64,000 nucleotides of DNA from Sphingomonas sp. Leaf20 (GCF_001421535.1 NZ_LMKN01000008.1:772980-836979), one strand, 5' to 3'; shown: positions 17,385 to 26,695, numbered from the stretch's first letter. The notes: generated from the letters alone by a model not told the origin. Numbers and translations: made by a program.

Positions 17385-18791
17385 TCAGCGGCTGCTCGCA
17401 CGCGTCGCCGCAAGGATCGCAGCGGTGAACCCGGCAACGTCGAACCGGGCCGCACCGGGATCCTCGCCACGCCGGACCACGACCAGACGCTCGGACGGGA
17501 CGACCATGACATATTGCCCGCGATTGCCCTGCGCGGCGTAGCTCCCGGCGGGCAGGCCCTGCTTTTCGCCGAACAGCCACATGGTCGCGCCATAGCCGGG
17601 GCCCGTTGCGGGTTGCGGGCCGCTCGGTGAGGTCATGTACGTCATCCACCCCGCCGGCAGCAGGCGGCGGCCGTTCCAGACGCCATCGTCGAGCCACAGC
17701 TGGCCGAGCCGCGCCAGATCGCGCGCGGTGCTCCAGACCTGGCTGGAGAGGATGTAGTTGCCCTGCCAGTCGGTCTCGGCGACGCTGTGCGTCATGCCGA
17801 GCGGGGCAAAGAGCGCGCGCTGCGGGAAGCCGCGATAGCGGTCGCGCATGACGCCGCGCAGGCTGTGCACCGCGAGCAATATGTCGTTGTTCGCATAGCG
17901 GAAGCGCGTGCCGGGTTTCGCCTCGAGCGGCCAGGCCGTCGCCTGCTCGGTCACGGTCGTCCCGCCGAAATAGATCGCGTCGGTGCGGTTGCCCGCGGTG
18001 TCGCTGTGCAGCCCGCTCGCCATGCGCAGCAGCTGGTCATAGGTGATCGCGCCCCGCGGATCGCCCGCCAGCGTCCAGTTCGTCGTGCGCGCACCGGGTG
18101 TCAGCTTGGCGTCGTGGAGGGCGATCCCGAGCAGCGTCCCGGCGATGCTCTTGCCGACCGACCATGTCCGGTTCGAGACGAACGGCCCGAACCCGTCGCG
18201 GTAGCGCTCGGCGACTACCTTGCCGTCCTTGACCACGACGACGCCGACCGTTTCCGATTCCGCGCCATAGGTCGCACGGTCGAACGCCGTCGCGACGGCC
18301 GCGTGGAGCGGCTGACTCGTCGAGGGCGTGATCCCGGCATCGCCGAGCGGCCAGCGGCGGGGGTCGGCGGCGGCGGCGGGGCGGGGCGCCGCCGCCGGGG
18401 CCGCGCTGCGACCCGCGACGCTGCCGATCGGCGCGGTGGTGCAGCCGTTCGCGGCAGTCCAGCTGACGCTGCGCGGGGGCATCGCCGGATCATAGGCGAC
18501 CGTCACCACGCCGCGCGCCCGGTCGACCTGCGCCGTCAGCGTGGGCACGATCGCGTCATATTGCGGGTAGATGCCGCGAAGCTCGTCCCGGTCGATCTGA
18601 CCCGCGGTCCGGCCTGCGCTGAACATCCCCGCACAGTACATTGCCGCCTTGTATCCCGCCGCGATCGCCCGATCGTGCGTGGTCGCGGCGGCGGCCGGGA
18701 TCTGCTGCGCCGTCGCCGTCGTTGTCGCCGTCGCGAGCGGGGCTGTCAGGACGAGGAGGGGGACGAGCGCGCGGCTAGCTGTCTTTCGCAT
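17385..18791 (-). CDS. Secreted serine hydrolase of the class C beta-lactamase family
   Basis: 468 residues from the Met at 18791. A signal peptide (MRKTASRALVPLLVLTAPLA, cleavage around residue 29) is followed by a ~110-residue N-terminal region and a beta-lactamase domain from about residue 180. The Ser-x-x-Lys motif is SVGK at 211-214. The Tyr-x-Asn is in FRYANND near 297. A QGNRGQ stands where KTG/HTG is expected. It is likely a periplasmic esterase or DD-peptidase-like enzyme rather than a true beta-lactamase. The start overlaps the end of rarA by 17 bases, so it may be cotranscribed with it. Confidence 0.88.
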   Translation of the reverse strand: MRKTASRALVPLLVLTAPLATATTTATAQQIPAAAATTHDRAIAAGYKAAMYCAGMFSAGRTAGQIDRDELRGIYPQYDAIVPTLTAQVDRARGVVTVAYDPAMPPRSVSWTAANGCTTAPIGSVAGRSAAPAAAPRPAAAADPRRWPLGDAGITPSTSQPLHAAVATAFDRATYGAESETVGVVVVKDGKVVAERYRDGFGPFVSNRTWSVGKSIAGTLLGIALHDAKLTPGARTTNWTLAGDPRGAITYDQLLRMASGLHSDTAGNRTDAIYFGGTTVTEQATAWPLEAKPGTRFRYANNDILLAVHSLRGVMRDRYRGFPQRALFAPLGMTHSVAETDWQGNYILSSQVWSTARDLARLGQLWLDDGVWNGRRLLPAGWMTYMTSPSGPQPATGPGYGATMWLFGEKQGLPAGSYAAQGNRGQYVMVVPSERLVVVRRGEDPGAARFDVAGFTAAILAATRASSR

Positions 18792-20094
18792 GGCGCCGGT
18801 CGTCCCACCAGGCGAGCCGCTCGGCAAGACGTTTCTCGAAACCGCGATCGGTCGGGACGTAGAAGCTTTGCGGCGTCATCTCGTCGGGCCAGTAATCCGA
18901 GCCCGAAAACGCATCCTCGGCATCATGGTCATACGCATAGCCCTTGCCGTAGCCGATATCGCGCATCAGCTTGGTCGGGGCGTTGCGGATCGCGGCGGGG
19001 GGCATCAGCGATCCCGTCTCGCGCGCCGATTTCCACGCGGCCTTCTGCGCCTTGTACACCGCGTTCGATTTGGGCGCGGTCGCCAGATACACGCAGGCCT
19101 GCGCGATCGCGAGCTCGCCCTCCGGGCTGCCGAGAAAGTCGTAGGTGTCCTTCGCCGCGATGCACTGGACCAGCGCCTGCGGATCCGCGAGCCCGATATC
19201 CTCGACCGCGGCGCGCGTCAGACGGCGCAGCAGGAACAGCGGTTCCTCGCCCGCGGTCAGCATCCGCGCGAGATAATAGAGCGCCGCCTGCGGATCGCTG
19301 CCGCGGATCGATTTATGGAGCGCGGAGATGAGGTTGTAATGCCCCTCGCGATCCTTGTCGTACACCGCGACGCGGCGTTGCAGGAAGTTCGACAGCCCCG
19401 CCGGATCAAGCGGCTCGGGCAGGCTGACCGAGAACAGCGTCTCCGCCTGGTTGAGCAGGAACCGGCCATCGCCGTCCGCGCTCGCGATCAGCGCGTCCTT
19501 GGCGGGCGGGGTGACGGGCAGGGGGCGCTCCATCACCACCTCGGCCCGGTCGAGCAGCTGTTCGAGCGCGCCGCGGCCGAGCCGTTCGAGGATCAGCACC
19601 TGCGCGCGGCTGAGCAACGCGGCATTGAGTTCGAACGACGGGTTCTCCGTGGTCGCGCCGACCAGCGTGACGGTGCCGTCCTCGACATAGGGCAGGAAGC
19701 CGTCCTGCTGTGCGCGGTTGAAGCGGTGGATCTCGTCCACGAACAACAAGGTGCGCTTGCCCATCCTGGCGTGCTCGCGCGCCTCGGCGAACGACTTCTT
19801 CAGCTCGGCCACACCCGAGAACACCGCCGAGATCGCGACGAACCGCAGGTCGACCGCGTCCGCGAGTAGCCGCGCGATCGTGGTCTTGCCGGTGCCGGGG
19901 GGGCCCCACAAGATGATCGAGGACAGCCGTCCTGCCGACACCATCCTGCCGATCGCACCTTCGGGGCCGGTGATGTGATCCTGCCCGACCACCTCGCTTA
20001 GCGTGCGCGGGCGCAGGCGATCCGCGAGCGGCGCGTTCTCGGGGGGCGTTTCGGTAGGGGCGGCGGGTTCGAAGCCCGCGAAGAGGTCGGCCAT
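18775..20094 (-). CDS. rarA: Replication-associated recombination protein A (AAA+ ATPase)
   Basis: 439 residues from the Met at 20094 (MADLFAGFEP), the position expected by homology although the frame stays open 49 codons further. Clamp-loader-like AAA+ features are Walker A GPPGTGKT at 64-71, Walker B LLFVDEIHRF, sensor 1 GATTENPSF and the arginine finger in LLSRAQV. The C-terminal MgsA tetramerisation domain has GSDPQAALYYLARML and KLMRDIGYGKGY. RarA/MgsA/WRNIP1 proteins act at stalled replication forks. The downstream serine hydrolase gene overlaps its 3' end. Confidence 0.96.
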   Translation of the reverse strand: MADLFAGFEPAAPTETPPENAPLADRLRPRTLSEVVGQDHITGPEGAIGRMVSAGRLSSIILWGPPGTGKTTIARLLADAVDLRFVAISAVFSGVAELKKSFAEAREHARMGKRTLLFVDEIHRFNRAQQDGFLPYVEDGTVTLVGATTENPSFELNAALLSRAQVLILERLGRGALEQLLDRAEVVMERPLPVTPPAKDALIASADGDGRFLLNQAETLFSVSLPEPLDPAGLSNFLQRRVAVYDKDREGHYNLISALHKSIRGSDPQAALYYLARMLTAGEEPLFLLRRLTRAAVEDIGLADPQALVQCIAAKDTYDFLGSPEGELAIAQACVYLATAPKSNAVYKAQKAAWKSARETGSLMPPAAIRNAPTKLMRDIGYGKGYAYDHDAEDAFSGSDYWPDEMTPQSFYVPTDRGFEKRLAERLAWWDDRRHAKDS

Positions 20095-20204
20095 CGCGCA
20101 GAGATAGGGGCGGGGCGGCGGTTTGCCCATCCATGCGCGTCCTCCCTCGATGGATCGTCCTCCTGCGCTGGATGCAGGAGCAAGCGAATCTTTTGACCGG
20201 CCCC

Positions 20205-20256
20205 TTGAATGGGAAATAGTCTGCGATATATCACAGATCACCAGCTAAGATATATC
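20205..20256 (+). promoter_or_regulatory. PadR promoter with two GATATATC palindromes
   Basis: A self-complementary GATATATC occurs at 20225-20232 and again at 20249-20256, with start points 24 bases apart. TTGAAT (20205-20210) and TATATC (20227-20232), 16 bases apart, form a possible promoter whose -10 element lies within the first site. The second site is 13 bases before the PadR ATG. Paired palindromes over the promoter of a PadR gene suggest autorepression. The dyads are seen directly; operator function is inferred. Confidence 0.6.
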
Positions 20257-20269
20257 GGAGAAGACTCAA

Positions 20270-20854
20270 ATGCGTTTTGGCATGGGATATGGCGCCTGGA
20301 CCGGTGGCCCGCGTGGCGACGGCGAAACGCGCGGTCGCGGCGGGCATGACGGGCATGGACGTCACGGGCATCGCGGAGGCCCTGGCGGTCGGCGCCGGCT
20401 GTTCGATGGCGGCGAGCTGAAGCTCGTGATGCTGAAGCTGATCGCGGACGCGCCGCGCCACGGCTACGACCTGATCCGCGAGATCGAGGGGCTGACCGGC
20501 GGCGGCTATGCGCCGAGCCCCGGCGTCGTCTATCCGACGCTCAGCATGCTCGACGAGATGGGGCTGATCGAGGAGCAGCAGTCGGAGGGCGCCAAGAAGC
20601 GCTTTGCCGCGAGCGACGAGGGCCGCGCGCATCTCGCCGAGAACGTGGCGATCGTCGATGCGCTGTTCGCGCGGCTGGCGGCGGTGGGCGCGGAATCAGA
20701 GCGGACCGATGGCGCGCCGATCCGGCGGGCGATGGGCAATCTGCGGCAGGTGCTCCAGCACCGGTTGATGCGCGAGGACGTCAACGAGGATACGCTGCAC
20801 GACGTCGCGGCGCTGATCGACGAGGCGGCGCAGAAGATCGAGCGTCTGAAGTGA
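20270..20854 (+). CDS. PadR family regulator with His-rich N-terminus (YqjI-like)
   Basis: 194 residues. Residues 1-40 are Gly/His/Arg-rich (GRGGHDGHGRHGHRGG), a likely metal-binding segment. The PadR winged helix follows from about 45 to 125, with KLIADAPRHGYDLIREIE and PSPGVVYPTLSMLDEMGLIEE, and then a C-terminal helical dimerisation region. The layout matches E. coli YqjI, a nickel-responsive repressor that controls a ferric reductase gene. Nickel or iron sensing is an inference from that similarity. Its stop overlaps the start of a DUF2218 gene. Confidence 0.88.
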   Translation: MRFGMGYGAWTGGPRGDGETRGRGGHDGHGRHGHRGGPGGRRRLFDGGELKLVMLKLIADAPRHGYDLIREIEGLTGGGYAPSPGVVYPTLSMLDEMGLIEEQQSEGAKKRFAASDEGRAHLAENVAIVDALFARLAAVGAESERTDGAPIRRAMGNLRQVLQHRLMREDVNEDTLHDVAALIDEAAQKIERLK

Positions 20855-21141
20855 GCGTTTCGGTCGCACGCGTGCCGACGCATTCGGCGAGCAGGTATCT
20901 TCAGCAGCTTGCCAAGCACTGGAGCCACAAGATGGACGTCACGATGTCGGAAGAGGAGGGCCGTATCGCCTTCCCGAACGGCGCGGTGCTCGAGATGCGC
21001 GCGGACAGCGAGACGCTCGACGTCGCGCTGACGGTGCCGGACGGCGAGGATGTCGAACGGATGCGCGGCGTGGTGTCGAGCCACCTCGATCGCTTCGCCT
21101 TCCGCGAGGCGCCGCTGACGTTCGACTGGGTGGCCGTCTGA
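20851..21141 (+). CDS. DUF2218 domain-containing protein
   Basis: 96 residues starting at a GTG that overlaps the PadR stop (GTGA). The fold is a single DUF2218 domain: RYLQQLAKHWSHKM near residue 15, GRIAFPNG near 37 and SHLDRFAFRE near 81. DUF2218 proteins are small, and the domain is also found attached to siderophore-interacting flavoproteins, so a role in iron or metal homeostasis with the PadR regulator is plausible. No enzymatic residues are recognised. Confidence 0.85.
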   Translation: MSVSVARVPTHSASRYLQQLAKHWSHKMDVTMSEEEGRIAFPNGAVLEMRADSETLDVALTVPDGEDVERMRGVVSSHLDRFAFREAPLTFDWVAV

Positions 21142-21169
21142 CGCTGACGGGCCCGCCGATCGGGGTCGA

Positions 21170-22324
21170 TCAGGCGCGCTCGCGACGCGCCATCACCGCG
21201 AGATAGGTGTCGAGCACGGTCTGGTTGATCACGTCCCAGCGATAGCCCGCCGCCTTGGCATGCCCGGCATCGCCCATCGCGTGGCGCAGGCCCGGCTCGG
21301 CGACGATCCGGCCGATCGCGTCGGCATAGCCGGCAATGTCGGTCGGCGGGACCAGGAAGCCGGTGCTGCCGTCGTCGATCAGGTCGACCGCGCCGGTCGC
21401 ACGCGCCGCGACGACCGGAACGCTCGCCGCCATCGCCTCGAGCGTGACGTTGCCGAACGTCTCGGTCACGCTGGGGTTGAAGAACACGTCCATCGACGCG
21501 ACCGCGCGGCCAAGTGCATCACCCGACTGGAACCCGGTGAACACCGCGTCCGGGACACGCCCTGCAAACCAGTCGCGCGCCGGGCCTTCGCCGACCACGA
21601 CGACGCGGTGGCGGACGTCGCGGCGGCGCAGTTCGGTCAGCACGTCGGCAAAGACGTCGAGCCCCTTTTCCTTCACCAGCCGGCCAAGAAACCCGACGAC
21701 TATCTCGTCATCGGCAATCCCGAGCGAGCGGCGCCACGCCAGATCGCGTCGTTCAGGATTGAACCGGTCATGATTGATCCCGCGCGACCAGATGCCGATC
21801 GACGACTTGACGCCCCAGTGCCGCAGCAGATCGGCCATGCTCGGCCCGGGCACGACGACCTCGTCGACCAGATTGTAGAAGCGGGTCAGCCGTTTTTTCG
21901 CGAGCGGCTCGAGGAACCCCATCTTGTAATAGCGGAAATAGGTCTCGAACCGGGTGTGGAACGAGGCGACCGTCGCGATGTCGCGCTTGCGCGCATAGGC
22001 GACCGCGGCGTGGCCGAGAAATTCGGGCGCGGAGACATGGACGATATTGGGCGCAAACGCGTCGATGTCGCGGCGGACGCGCGGCGTGATCCCGAGCGCG
22101 GCGCGATATTCGCCGCGGCCGCCGACGAGCGGGATCGCGGGCACGTCGACCAGATCGCCGATCGCGGGGAAGGCGGGTTTCGCGACGGTCGGCGAATAGA
22201 CGCGGACCTTGACCCCGCGCGAGAGAAGATGTCCGACGAGCAGGTTCAACGACTGGTTCGCGCCATCGCGGACGTAATTGTAATTGCCGCTGAAGAGGGC
22301 CACGCGGAGATCGGTCGGCTGCAT
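21170..22324 (-). CDS. Glycosyltransferase family 4 (group 1) protein
   Basis: 384 residues from the Met at 22324 (MQPTDLRVALF); a longer frame to 22366 is less likely. This is a GT-B fold retaining glycosyltransferase. The N-terminal acceptor domain includes SGNYNYVRDGANQS and the C-terminal donor domain has VVGFLGRLVKEKGLDV followed by FFNPSVTETFGNVTLEAMA, the E-x7-E nucleotide-sugar motif. The closest functional groups are the diacylglycerol or mannosyl transferases of the MgtA/PimB type. Donor and acceptor cannot be assigned. No signal peptide; it probably acts at the inner face of the inner membrane. Confidence 0.88.
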   Translation of the reverse strand: MQPTDLRVALFSGNYNYVRDGANQSLNLLVGHLLSRGVKVRVYSPTVAKPAFPAIGDLVDVPAIPLVGGRGEYRAALGITPRVRRDIDAFAPNIVHVSAPEFLGHAAVAYARKRDIATVASFHTRFETYFRYYKMGFLEPLAKKRLTRFYNLVDEVVVPGPSMADLLRHWGVKSSIGIWSRGINHDRFNPERRDLAWRRSLGIADDEIVVGFLGRLVKEKGLDVFADVLTELRRRDVRHRVVVVGEGPARDWFAGRVPDAVFTGFQSGDALGRAVASMDVFFNPSVTETFGNVTLEAMAASVPVVAARATGAVDLIDDGSTGFLVPPTDIAGYADAIGRIVAEPGLRHAMGDAGHAKAAGYRWDVINQTVLDTYLAVMARRERA

Positions 22325-22444
22325 CACCCGGGCGGATAGCGTCGCCCGCCCGCAAGCGCCAGACAATCCGGCCGCGAAGCGCCGCCGGGTCGCATCGGGG
22401 CGAACGATGTTCCCTTATCGTTCCTGTTGGGCTAGACCGCCGGC

Positions 22445-23815
22445 ATGGCAAAGATCCAGAAGCGTTACGTGTGTCAGGCCTGCGGTTCGGTCGCTTCGCG
22501 CTGGGCGGGGCAGTGCGCGGATTGCAGCGAGTGGAACACGCTGGTCGAGGAGGCGAACACCGCCGCGACGCCGTTCCATTCGAAGCACAATCTCCAGAGC
22601 GGTGGCCGGGCGATCCAGCTCGTCGGGCTCGATGCCGAGATCAAGCTGCCCGACCGGATGGCAACCGGGATCGCCGAACTCGACCGCGCGCTCGGCGGCG
22701 GGTTCGTCGAGGGGTCGGCGACGCTGATCGGCGGCGATCCCGGGATCGGCAAGTCGACGCTGCTGCTGCAGGCCGCGGCGAAGATGGCGCTCGCGGGCCA
22801 GTCGGTCGCCTATGTCTCGGGCGAGGAGGCGGCCGATCAGGTACGGCTGCGCGCGCGACGGCTGGGGCTCGGCAATGCGCCCGTCCAGCTCGCGGCGGCG
22901 ACCTCGACGCGAGACATCCTGACGACGCTCCAGACGCGACCGCCCGCGCTGCTCGTGATCGATTCGATCCAGACGATGCATTCGGACCTGATCGAGGGGG
23001 CGCCCGGCACGGTCAGCCAGGTCCGCGCGTCGGCGCAGGAGCTGATCCGGTTCGCCAAGGAGCGCGGCACCGCGGTGGTGCTGGTCGGCCACGTCACCAA
23101 GGATGGCTCGATCGCGGGCCCCCGCGTGCTCGAGCATATGGTCGACACGGTGCTGAGCTTCGAGGGCGAGCGCAGCCACCAGTACCGCATCCTGCGCGCG
23201 ATCAAGAACCGCTTCGGCGGGACCGACGAGATCGGTGTCTTCTCGATGCAGACCGAGGGGCTGGCCGAAGTCGGCAACCCGTCGTCGCTGTTCCTGACGC
23301 ACCGCGACGATGCGATGACCGGCGCGACGGTGTTCCCGGCGCTGGAGGGGACGCGGCCGGTGCTCGTCGAGATCCAGGCACTGACGGTGCGACTGGCATC
23401 GGGCGCGACGCCGCGGCGGGCGGTGGTCGGATGGGATTCGGGGCGACTGGCGATGATCCTCGCGGTGCTCGAGGCGCGATGCGGGCTGAGTTTCTCGACC
23501 GCCGAAGTCTATCTCAACATTGCCGGGGGATACCGCGTCCAGGATCCCGCCGCCGATCTCGCGGTCGCGGCGGCGCTGATCTCGGCGATGGCGGAGCGGC
23601 CGGTGCCCGTCGATGCGGTCGTGTTCGGTGAGGTTGCGCTGTCGGGCGAGATCCGCCCGGTCGCGCACGGTCCGCTGCGTCTGAAGGAGGCCAGCAAGCT
23701 CGGGTTCGACCGCGCGCTCGTCCCGGCATCGATGACGGGGGAGAAGAGCGGGATGAAGCTGTCGGGATTCAAGACGCTGGCCGCGTTCGTCGACCACATG
23801 CTCGGGCGCGGCTGA
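22445..23815 (+). CDS. radA: DNA repair protein RadA
   Basis: 456 residues, standard for RadA/Sms. The N-terminal C4 zinc finger (CQACG...CADCSEWNT) is at residues 10-29. The RecA-like ATPase core has Walker A GGDPGIGKST near 98-107 and the diagnostic KNRFG motif at 254-258. The C-terminal Lon-protease-like domain includes LNIAGGYRVQDPAADLAVAAAL. RadA is a DnaB-like helicase that promotes branch migration of recombination intermediates. It is followed 68 bases later by cvpA. Confidence 0.98.
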   Translation: MAKIQKRYVCQACGSVASRWAGQCADCSEWNTLVEEANTAATPFHSKHNLQSGGRAIQLVGLDAEIKLPDRMATGIAELDRALGGGFVEGSATLIGGDPGIGKSTLLLQAAAKMALAGQSVAYVSGEEAADQVRLRARRLGLGNAPVQLAAATSTRDILTTLQTRPPALLVIDSIQTMHSDLIEGAPGTVSQVRASAQELIRFAKERGTAVVLVGHVTKDGSIAGPRVLEHMVDTVLSFEGERSHQYRILRAIKNRFGGTDEIGVFSMQTEGLAEVGNPSSLFLTHRDDAMTGATVFPALEGTRPVLVEIQALTVRLASGATPRRAVVGWDSGRLAMILAVLEARCGLSFSTAEVYLNIAGGYRVQDPAADLAVAAALISAMAERPVPVDAVVFGEVALSGEIRPVAHGPLRLKEASKLGFDRALVPASMTGEKSGMKLSGFKTLAAFVDHMLGRG

Positions 23816-23883
23816 CGACGCTGGCGGCGACAAGCCGCATCGCCGCACTAGCGGATGCCCGCGCACGTCCCTATTCCAGAGCC

Positions 23884-24450
23884 ATGAACCTGTCCGCCCT
23901 CGACGTGATCGTCCTGCTCGCCGTTGCCGGTTCGGCTGTTCTCGGCCTGTTGCGCGGGTTCGTCACCGAAGTGCTGTCGATGTTCGCCTGGGTCGCGATG
24001 GTGGCGATGCTCAAGCTGTTCCACATCCCGGTCGCCGCCGCGCTGACCCCCCTGGTAGGGACGGTGAGCGGCGCGGCCGTGCTGGCGTTCGCGATCATCA
24101 CCGGGCTGACCTATATCGGTGGACGGCTGGTCGCCAATGCGATCGGCGCGCGGACGCGGACATCGATCCTGGGCCCCGTCGACCGCGCGCTGGGGTTCGG
24201 GTTCGGGGCGCTCAAGGGCCTGATCCTCGCCAGCCTCGTGTTCCTGCTGGCGACGCTGGTCATCGACACGATGGGCGGCGGGCCCGCGCGGCGGCCGTCG
24301 TGGATGACGGGGTCGCGGACCTATCCGCTGCTGAATGCGACGAGCGCCAGCATCGCCGACTTCGTCGATCGTCGTCGTCGCGGCAAACCGGTGTTCGGCG
24401 CGCGAACGCCGGCATCGCCCTCTGAAAACGCAAGTGAGCCAACGTCATGA
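23884..24450 (+). CDS. cvpA: CvpA family membrane protein
   Basis: 188 residues with four membrane segments. The N-terminal LDVIVLLAVAGSAVLGLLRG and the TSILGPVDRALGFGFGALKG segment are typical of CvpA, originally described as needed for colicin V production and now linked to envelope integrity. The C-terminal ~50 residues are hydrophilic (VDRRRRGKPVFG). The radA-cvpA order is common in alphaproteobacteria. It overlaps the next gene by an ATGA. Confidence 0.92.
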   Translation: MNLSALDVIVLLAVAGSAVLGLLRGFVTEVLSMFAWVAMVAMLKLFHIPVAAALTPLVGTVSGAAVLAFAIITGLTYIGGRLVANAIGARTRTSILGPVDRALGFGFGALKGLILASLVFLLATLVIDTMGGGPARRPSWMTGSRTYPLLNATSASIADFVDRRRRGKPVFGARTPASPSENASEPTS

Positions 24451-24932
24451 GTGCCACGCTGTACAATGCCGAGATCCTGCGCCTCGCCGCGTCGATCCCG
24501 CACAACGAGCGGCTGTCAGAGCCGATGGCGACCGCCGAGCGACGCTCGCCAATCTGCGGGAGCCGGGTGACGGTCGACGTGACCGTCGACGCCGATGGCC
24601 GGGTCGACACGGTCGGATTGCTGGTCCGCGCCTGTGCGCTGGGGCAGGCGTCGTCGTCGCTGCTGGCGGCGAACATCGTCGGGCACGATGCCGCCGAACT
24701 CGGCGCGATCCGCGATTCGCTGACCGCATGGCTCGCGCGCGAGGGCGATCTGCCGGAATGGCCGGGGCTCGACATCTTCGTTCCCGCGCTCGACTACACC
24801 GCGCGTCATCCCTCGATCCGGCTCGCGTTCGAAGCGGCTGCCGACGCCGCGGCCGCCGCTGCGAAGCAGAGCGGTTCGGGAGCGGATGCCGACCAGCGAT
24901 CGGCGACCGCCTCCGCCGGGGCCGACGTCTGA
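24447..24932 (+). CDS. IscU/NifU-like iron-sulfur scaffold-related protein, two cysteines
   Basis: 161 residues. The fold is IscU-like: LYNAEILRLAASIPHNERL at the N-terminus, PICGSRVTVDVTVD with the first scaffold cysteine and VRACALGQASSSLLAANI with the second. The third conserved cysteine of true IscU/NifU scaffolds is absent, as is the LPPVK-type HscA-binding motif. It may be a carrier or a degenerate scaffold. An alanine-rich tail ends the protein. It overlaps cvpA upstream, and the downstream antiporter by TGATG. Confidence 0.85.
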   Translation: MSATLYNAEILRLAASIPHNERLSEPMATAERRSPICGSRVTVDVTVDADGRVDTVGLLVRACALGQASSSLLAANIVGHDAAELGAIRDSLTAWLAREGDLPEWPGLDIFVPALDYTARHPSIRLAFEAAADAAAAAAKQSGSGADADQRSATASAGADV

Positions 24933-26695
24933 TGCACGACGGCACGACGCCGTCACTGCTGCGGGACGGGGTGGTCCTGCTCGGGTTCGGGCTGGTCTTC
25001 GTGCTGCTGTTCAGGCGGATCGGGCTCGGCGCGACGCTCGGGTATCTGGTCGCCGGCGCGGTGGTCGGGCCGCATGTCCTTGGGCTGGTCGGCGATGCGG
25101 AGGCCAAGCTCGGGATCGCCGAACTCGGGATCACGCTGCTGCTGTTCATCGTCGGCCTCGAGCTCAACCCGACGCGGTTGTGGCGGATGAAGCACGAGAT
25201 CTTCGGGCTCGGGCTGATGCAGGTGGTCGCGTGCGGCTTGGCGATCACCGCGATCGTGTGGATCTTCGCGCATTTCTCGCTGCCTGCCGCGCTCGCGCTG
25301 GGACTGCCGCTCGCGCTGTCGTCGACCGCGCAGGTGCTGCCGATGCTCCAGTCGTCGGGCCGGATGCGGACGCCGTTCGGCGAGCGTGCCTTCTCGATCC
25401 TGCTGTTCCAGGATCTGTCGATCGTGCCGCTGATCACGATCGTCGCAGCGATGAGCCGCAATCCCGCCGACGCCAACGCGCCGCCGGGATGGCTGCTCGC
25501 GATCTACACCGTCGTGGCCGTTGGCGGACTGATCATCGCGGGGCGCTTCCTGCTGCGGCCGTTTTTCCGGCTGATCGGCAATCTCGGCGAGCGCGAGATG
25601 TTCGTGTTCGCCGGATTGTTCACGGTGATCGCGAGCGCGGCGGTGATGGAATGGCTCGGGCTGTCGACCGCGCTCGGCGCCTTCATCGCGGGCGTGATGC
25701 TGGCGGACAGCCCGTACCGGCACGAGCTCGAGGCCGATGTCGAACCATTTCGTTCGATCCTGCTCGGGCTGTTCTTCCTCGCGGTCGGCATGCTGCTTGA
25801 TCTCGGCGCGATCGCCGAGCGGCCCTTCTTCGTGCTGGCGATGGCGATCGCGTTGATCGCGACCAAGACCGGCGTGATCATGGCGATCGGGCTGGCGTTC
25901 AAGATGACCTGGCGACAGGCGTTCGCGCTCGGCCTGTTGCTCAGCCAGGGCGGCGAGTTCGGGTTCGTGCTGTTCGCGCAGGCGCAGGCCGGGCTGCTGA
26001 TCGATCCCGAGGCGGCAAGCCTGTTCGGTGCAATCATCACCCTGTCGATGGCGACGACGCCGTTCCTGATGGGGATCACGCGCCGGTTCCGCGCCGAACC
26101 GATCGCGGCGGGTGGCGACCGCGATGGTCCGACGGCGGACGGATCGAACGCGATCATCGTCGGCTATGGCCGGTTCGGTCAGACGGTCGGGCAGATGCTG
26201 CTGGCGCAGGACATCCCCGTCACGCTGATCGATACCGATATCGAGATGATCGATATCGCCGGCGAGTTCGGCGCGAAGGTCTATTATGGCGACGGCACGC
26301 GGCTCGACCTGTTGCGACAGGCGGGCGCGGCGGAGGCGGAACTCATCTGCTTCTGCATGGACGGCGACCAGCTCGATGCCGAGATGCTCGACACGATCCA
26401 TCAGGCGTTCCCGAAGGCGGCGCTCTACGTGCGCGCCTATGACCGCCGCGCGCTGGTCAAGCTCAAGACATCGGCCGCCGATTACGTCGTGCGCGAGGTC
26501 CTTGAATCGGCGGTGAAGATGGCGCGGCTGGCGCTGCGCGGGCTGGGTGTCACGCCCGCCGAGATCGACCGGGCGGAAGAGCGGTACCGGTCGCGCGACA
26601 AGGAACGGTTGCGGATCCAGGTCGCGGCGTCCGATATCGGCGCGGCGCGGGCAGAGACCGCGCAGCGCTTTCCATGGGGGAATGATCCGCGATGA
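24932..26695 (+). CDS. CPA2 family monovalent cation:proton antiporter (KefB/KefC-like)
   Basis: 587 residues from the ATG that overlaps the preceding stop; the frame is open much further upstream but that part is out of frame with known genes. The N-terminal ~380 residues form about 12 membrane helices with LGITLLLFIVGLELNP and FLAVGMLLDLGAI, as in KefB/KefC. The C-terminal TrkA-N (RCK) domain starts near residue 408 with IIVGYGRFGQTVGQML and binds a nucleotide. It exchanges K+ or Na+ for protons in the inner membrane. Glutathione-adduct gating is known for KefB/C but not shown here. It overlaps the DUF423 gene. Confidence 0.92.
   Translation: MHDGTTPSLLRDGVVLLGFGLVFVLLFRRIGLGATLGYLVAGAVVGPHVLGLVGDAEAKLGIAELGITLLLFIVGLELNPTRLWRMKHEIFGLGLMQVVACGLAITAIVWIFAHFSLPAALALGLPLALSSTAQVLPMLQSSGRMRTPFGERAFSILLFQDLSIVPLITIVAAMSRNPADANAPPGWLLAIYTVVAVGGLIIAGRFLLRPFFRLIGNLGEREMFVFAGLFTVIASAAVMEWLGLSTALGAFIAGVMLADSPYRHELEADVEPFRSILLGLFFLAVGMLLDLGAIAERPFFVLAMAIALIATKTGVIMAIGLAFKMTWRQAFALGLLLSQGGEFGFVLFAQAQAGLLIDPEAASLFGAIITLSMATTPFLMGITRRFRAEPIAAGGDRDGPTADGSNAIIVGYGRFGQTVGQMLLAQDIPVTLIDTDIEMIDIAGEFGAKVYYGDGTRLDLLRQAGAAEAELICFCMDGDQLDAEMLDTIHQAFPKAALYVRAYDRRALVKLKTSAADYVVREVLESAVKMARLALRGLGVTPAEIDRAEERYRSRDKERLRIQVAASDIGAARAETAQRFPWGNDPR

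Noticed and set aside
17383..17697. A 105-codon upstream extension of the DUF429-like frame.
   Set aside because: It lies in another frame of the serine hydrolase's 3' end and has no homologous features; the conserved part begins only at FAVIDWSGAKG.
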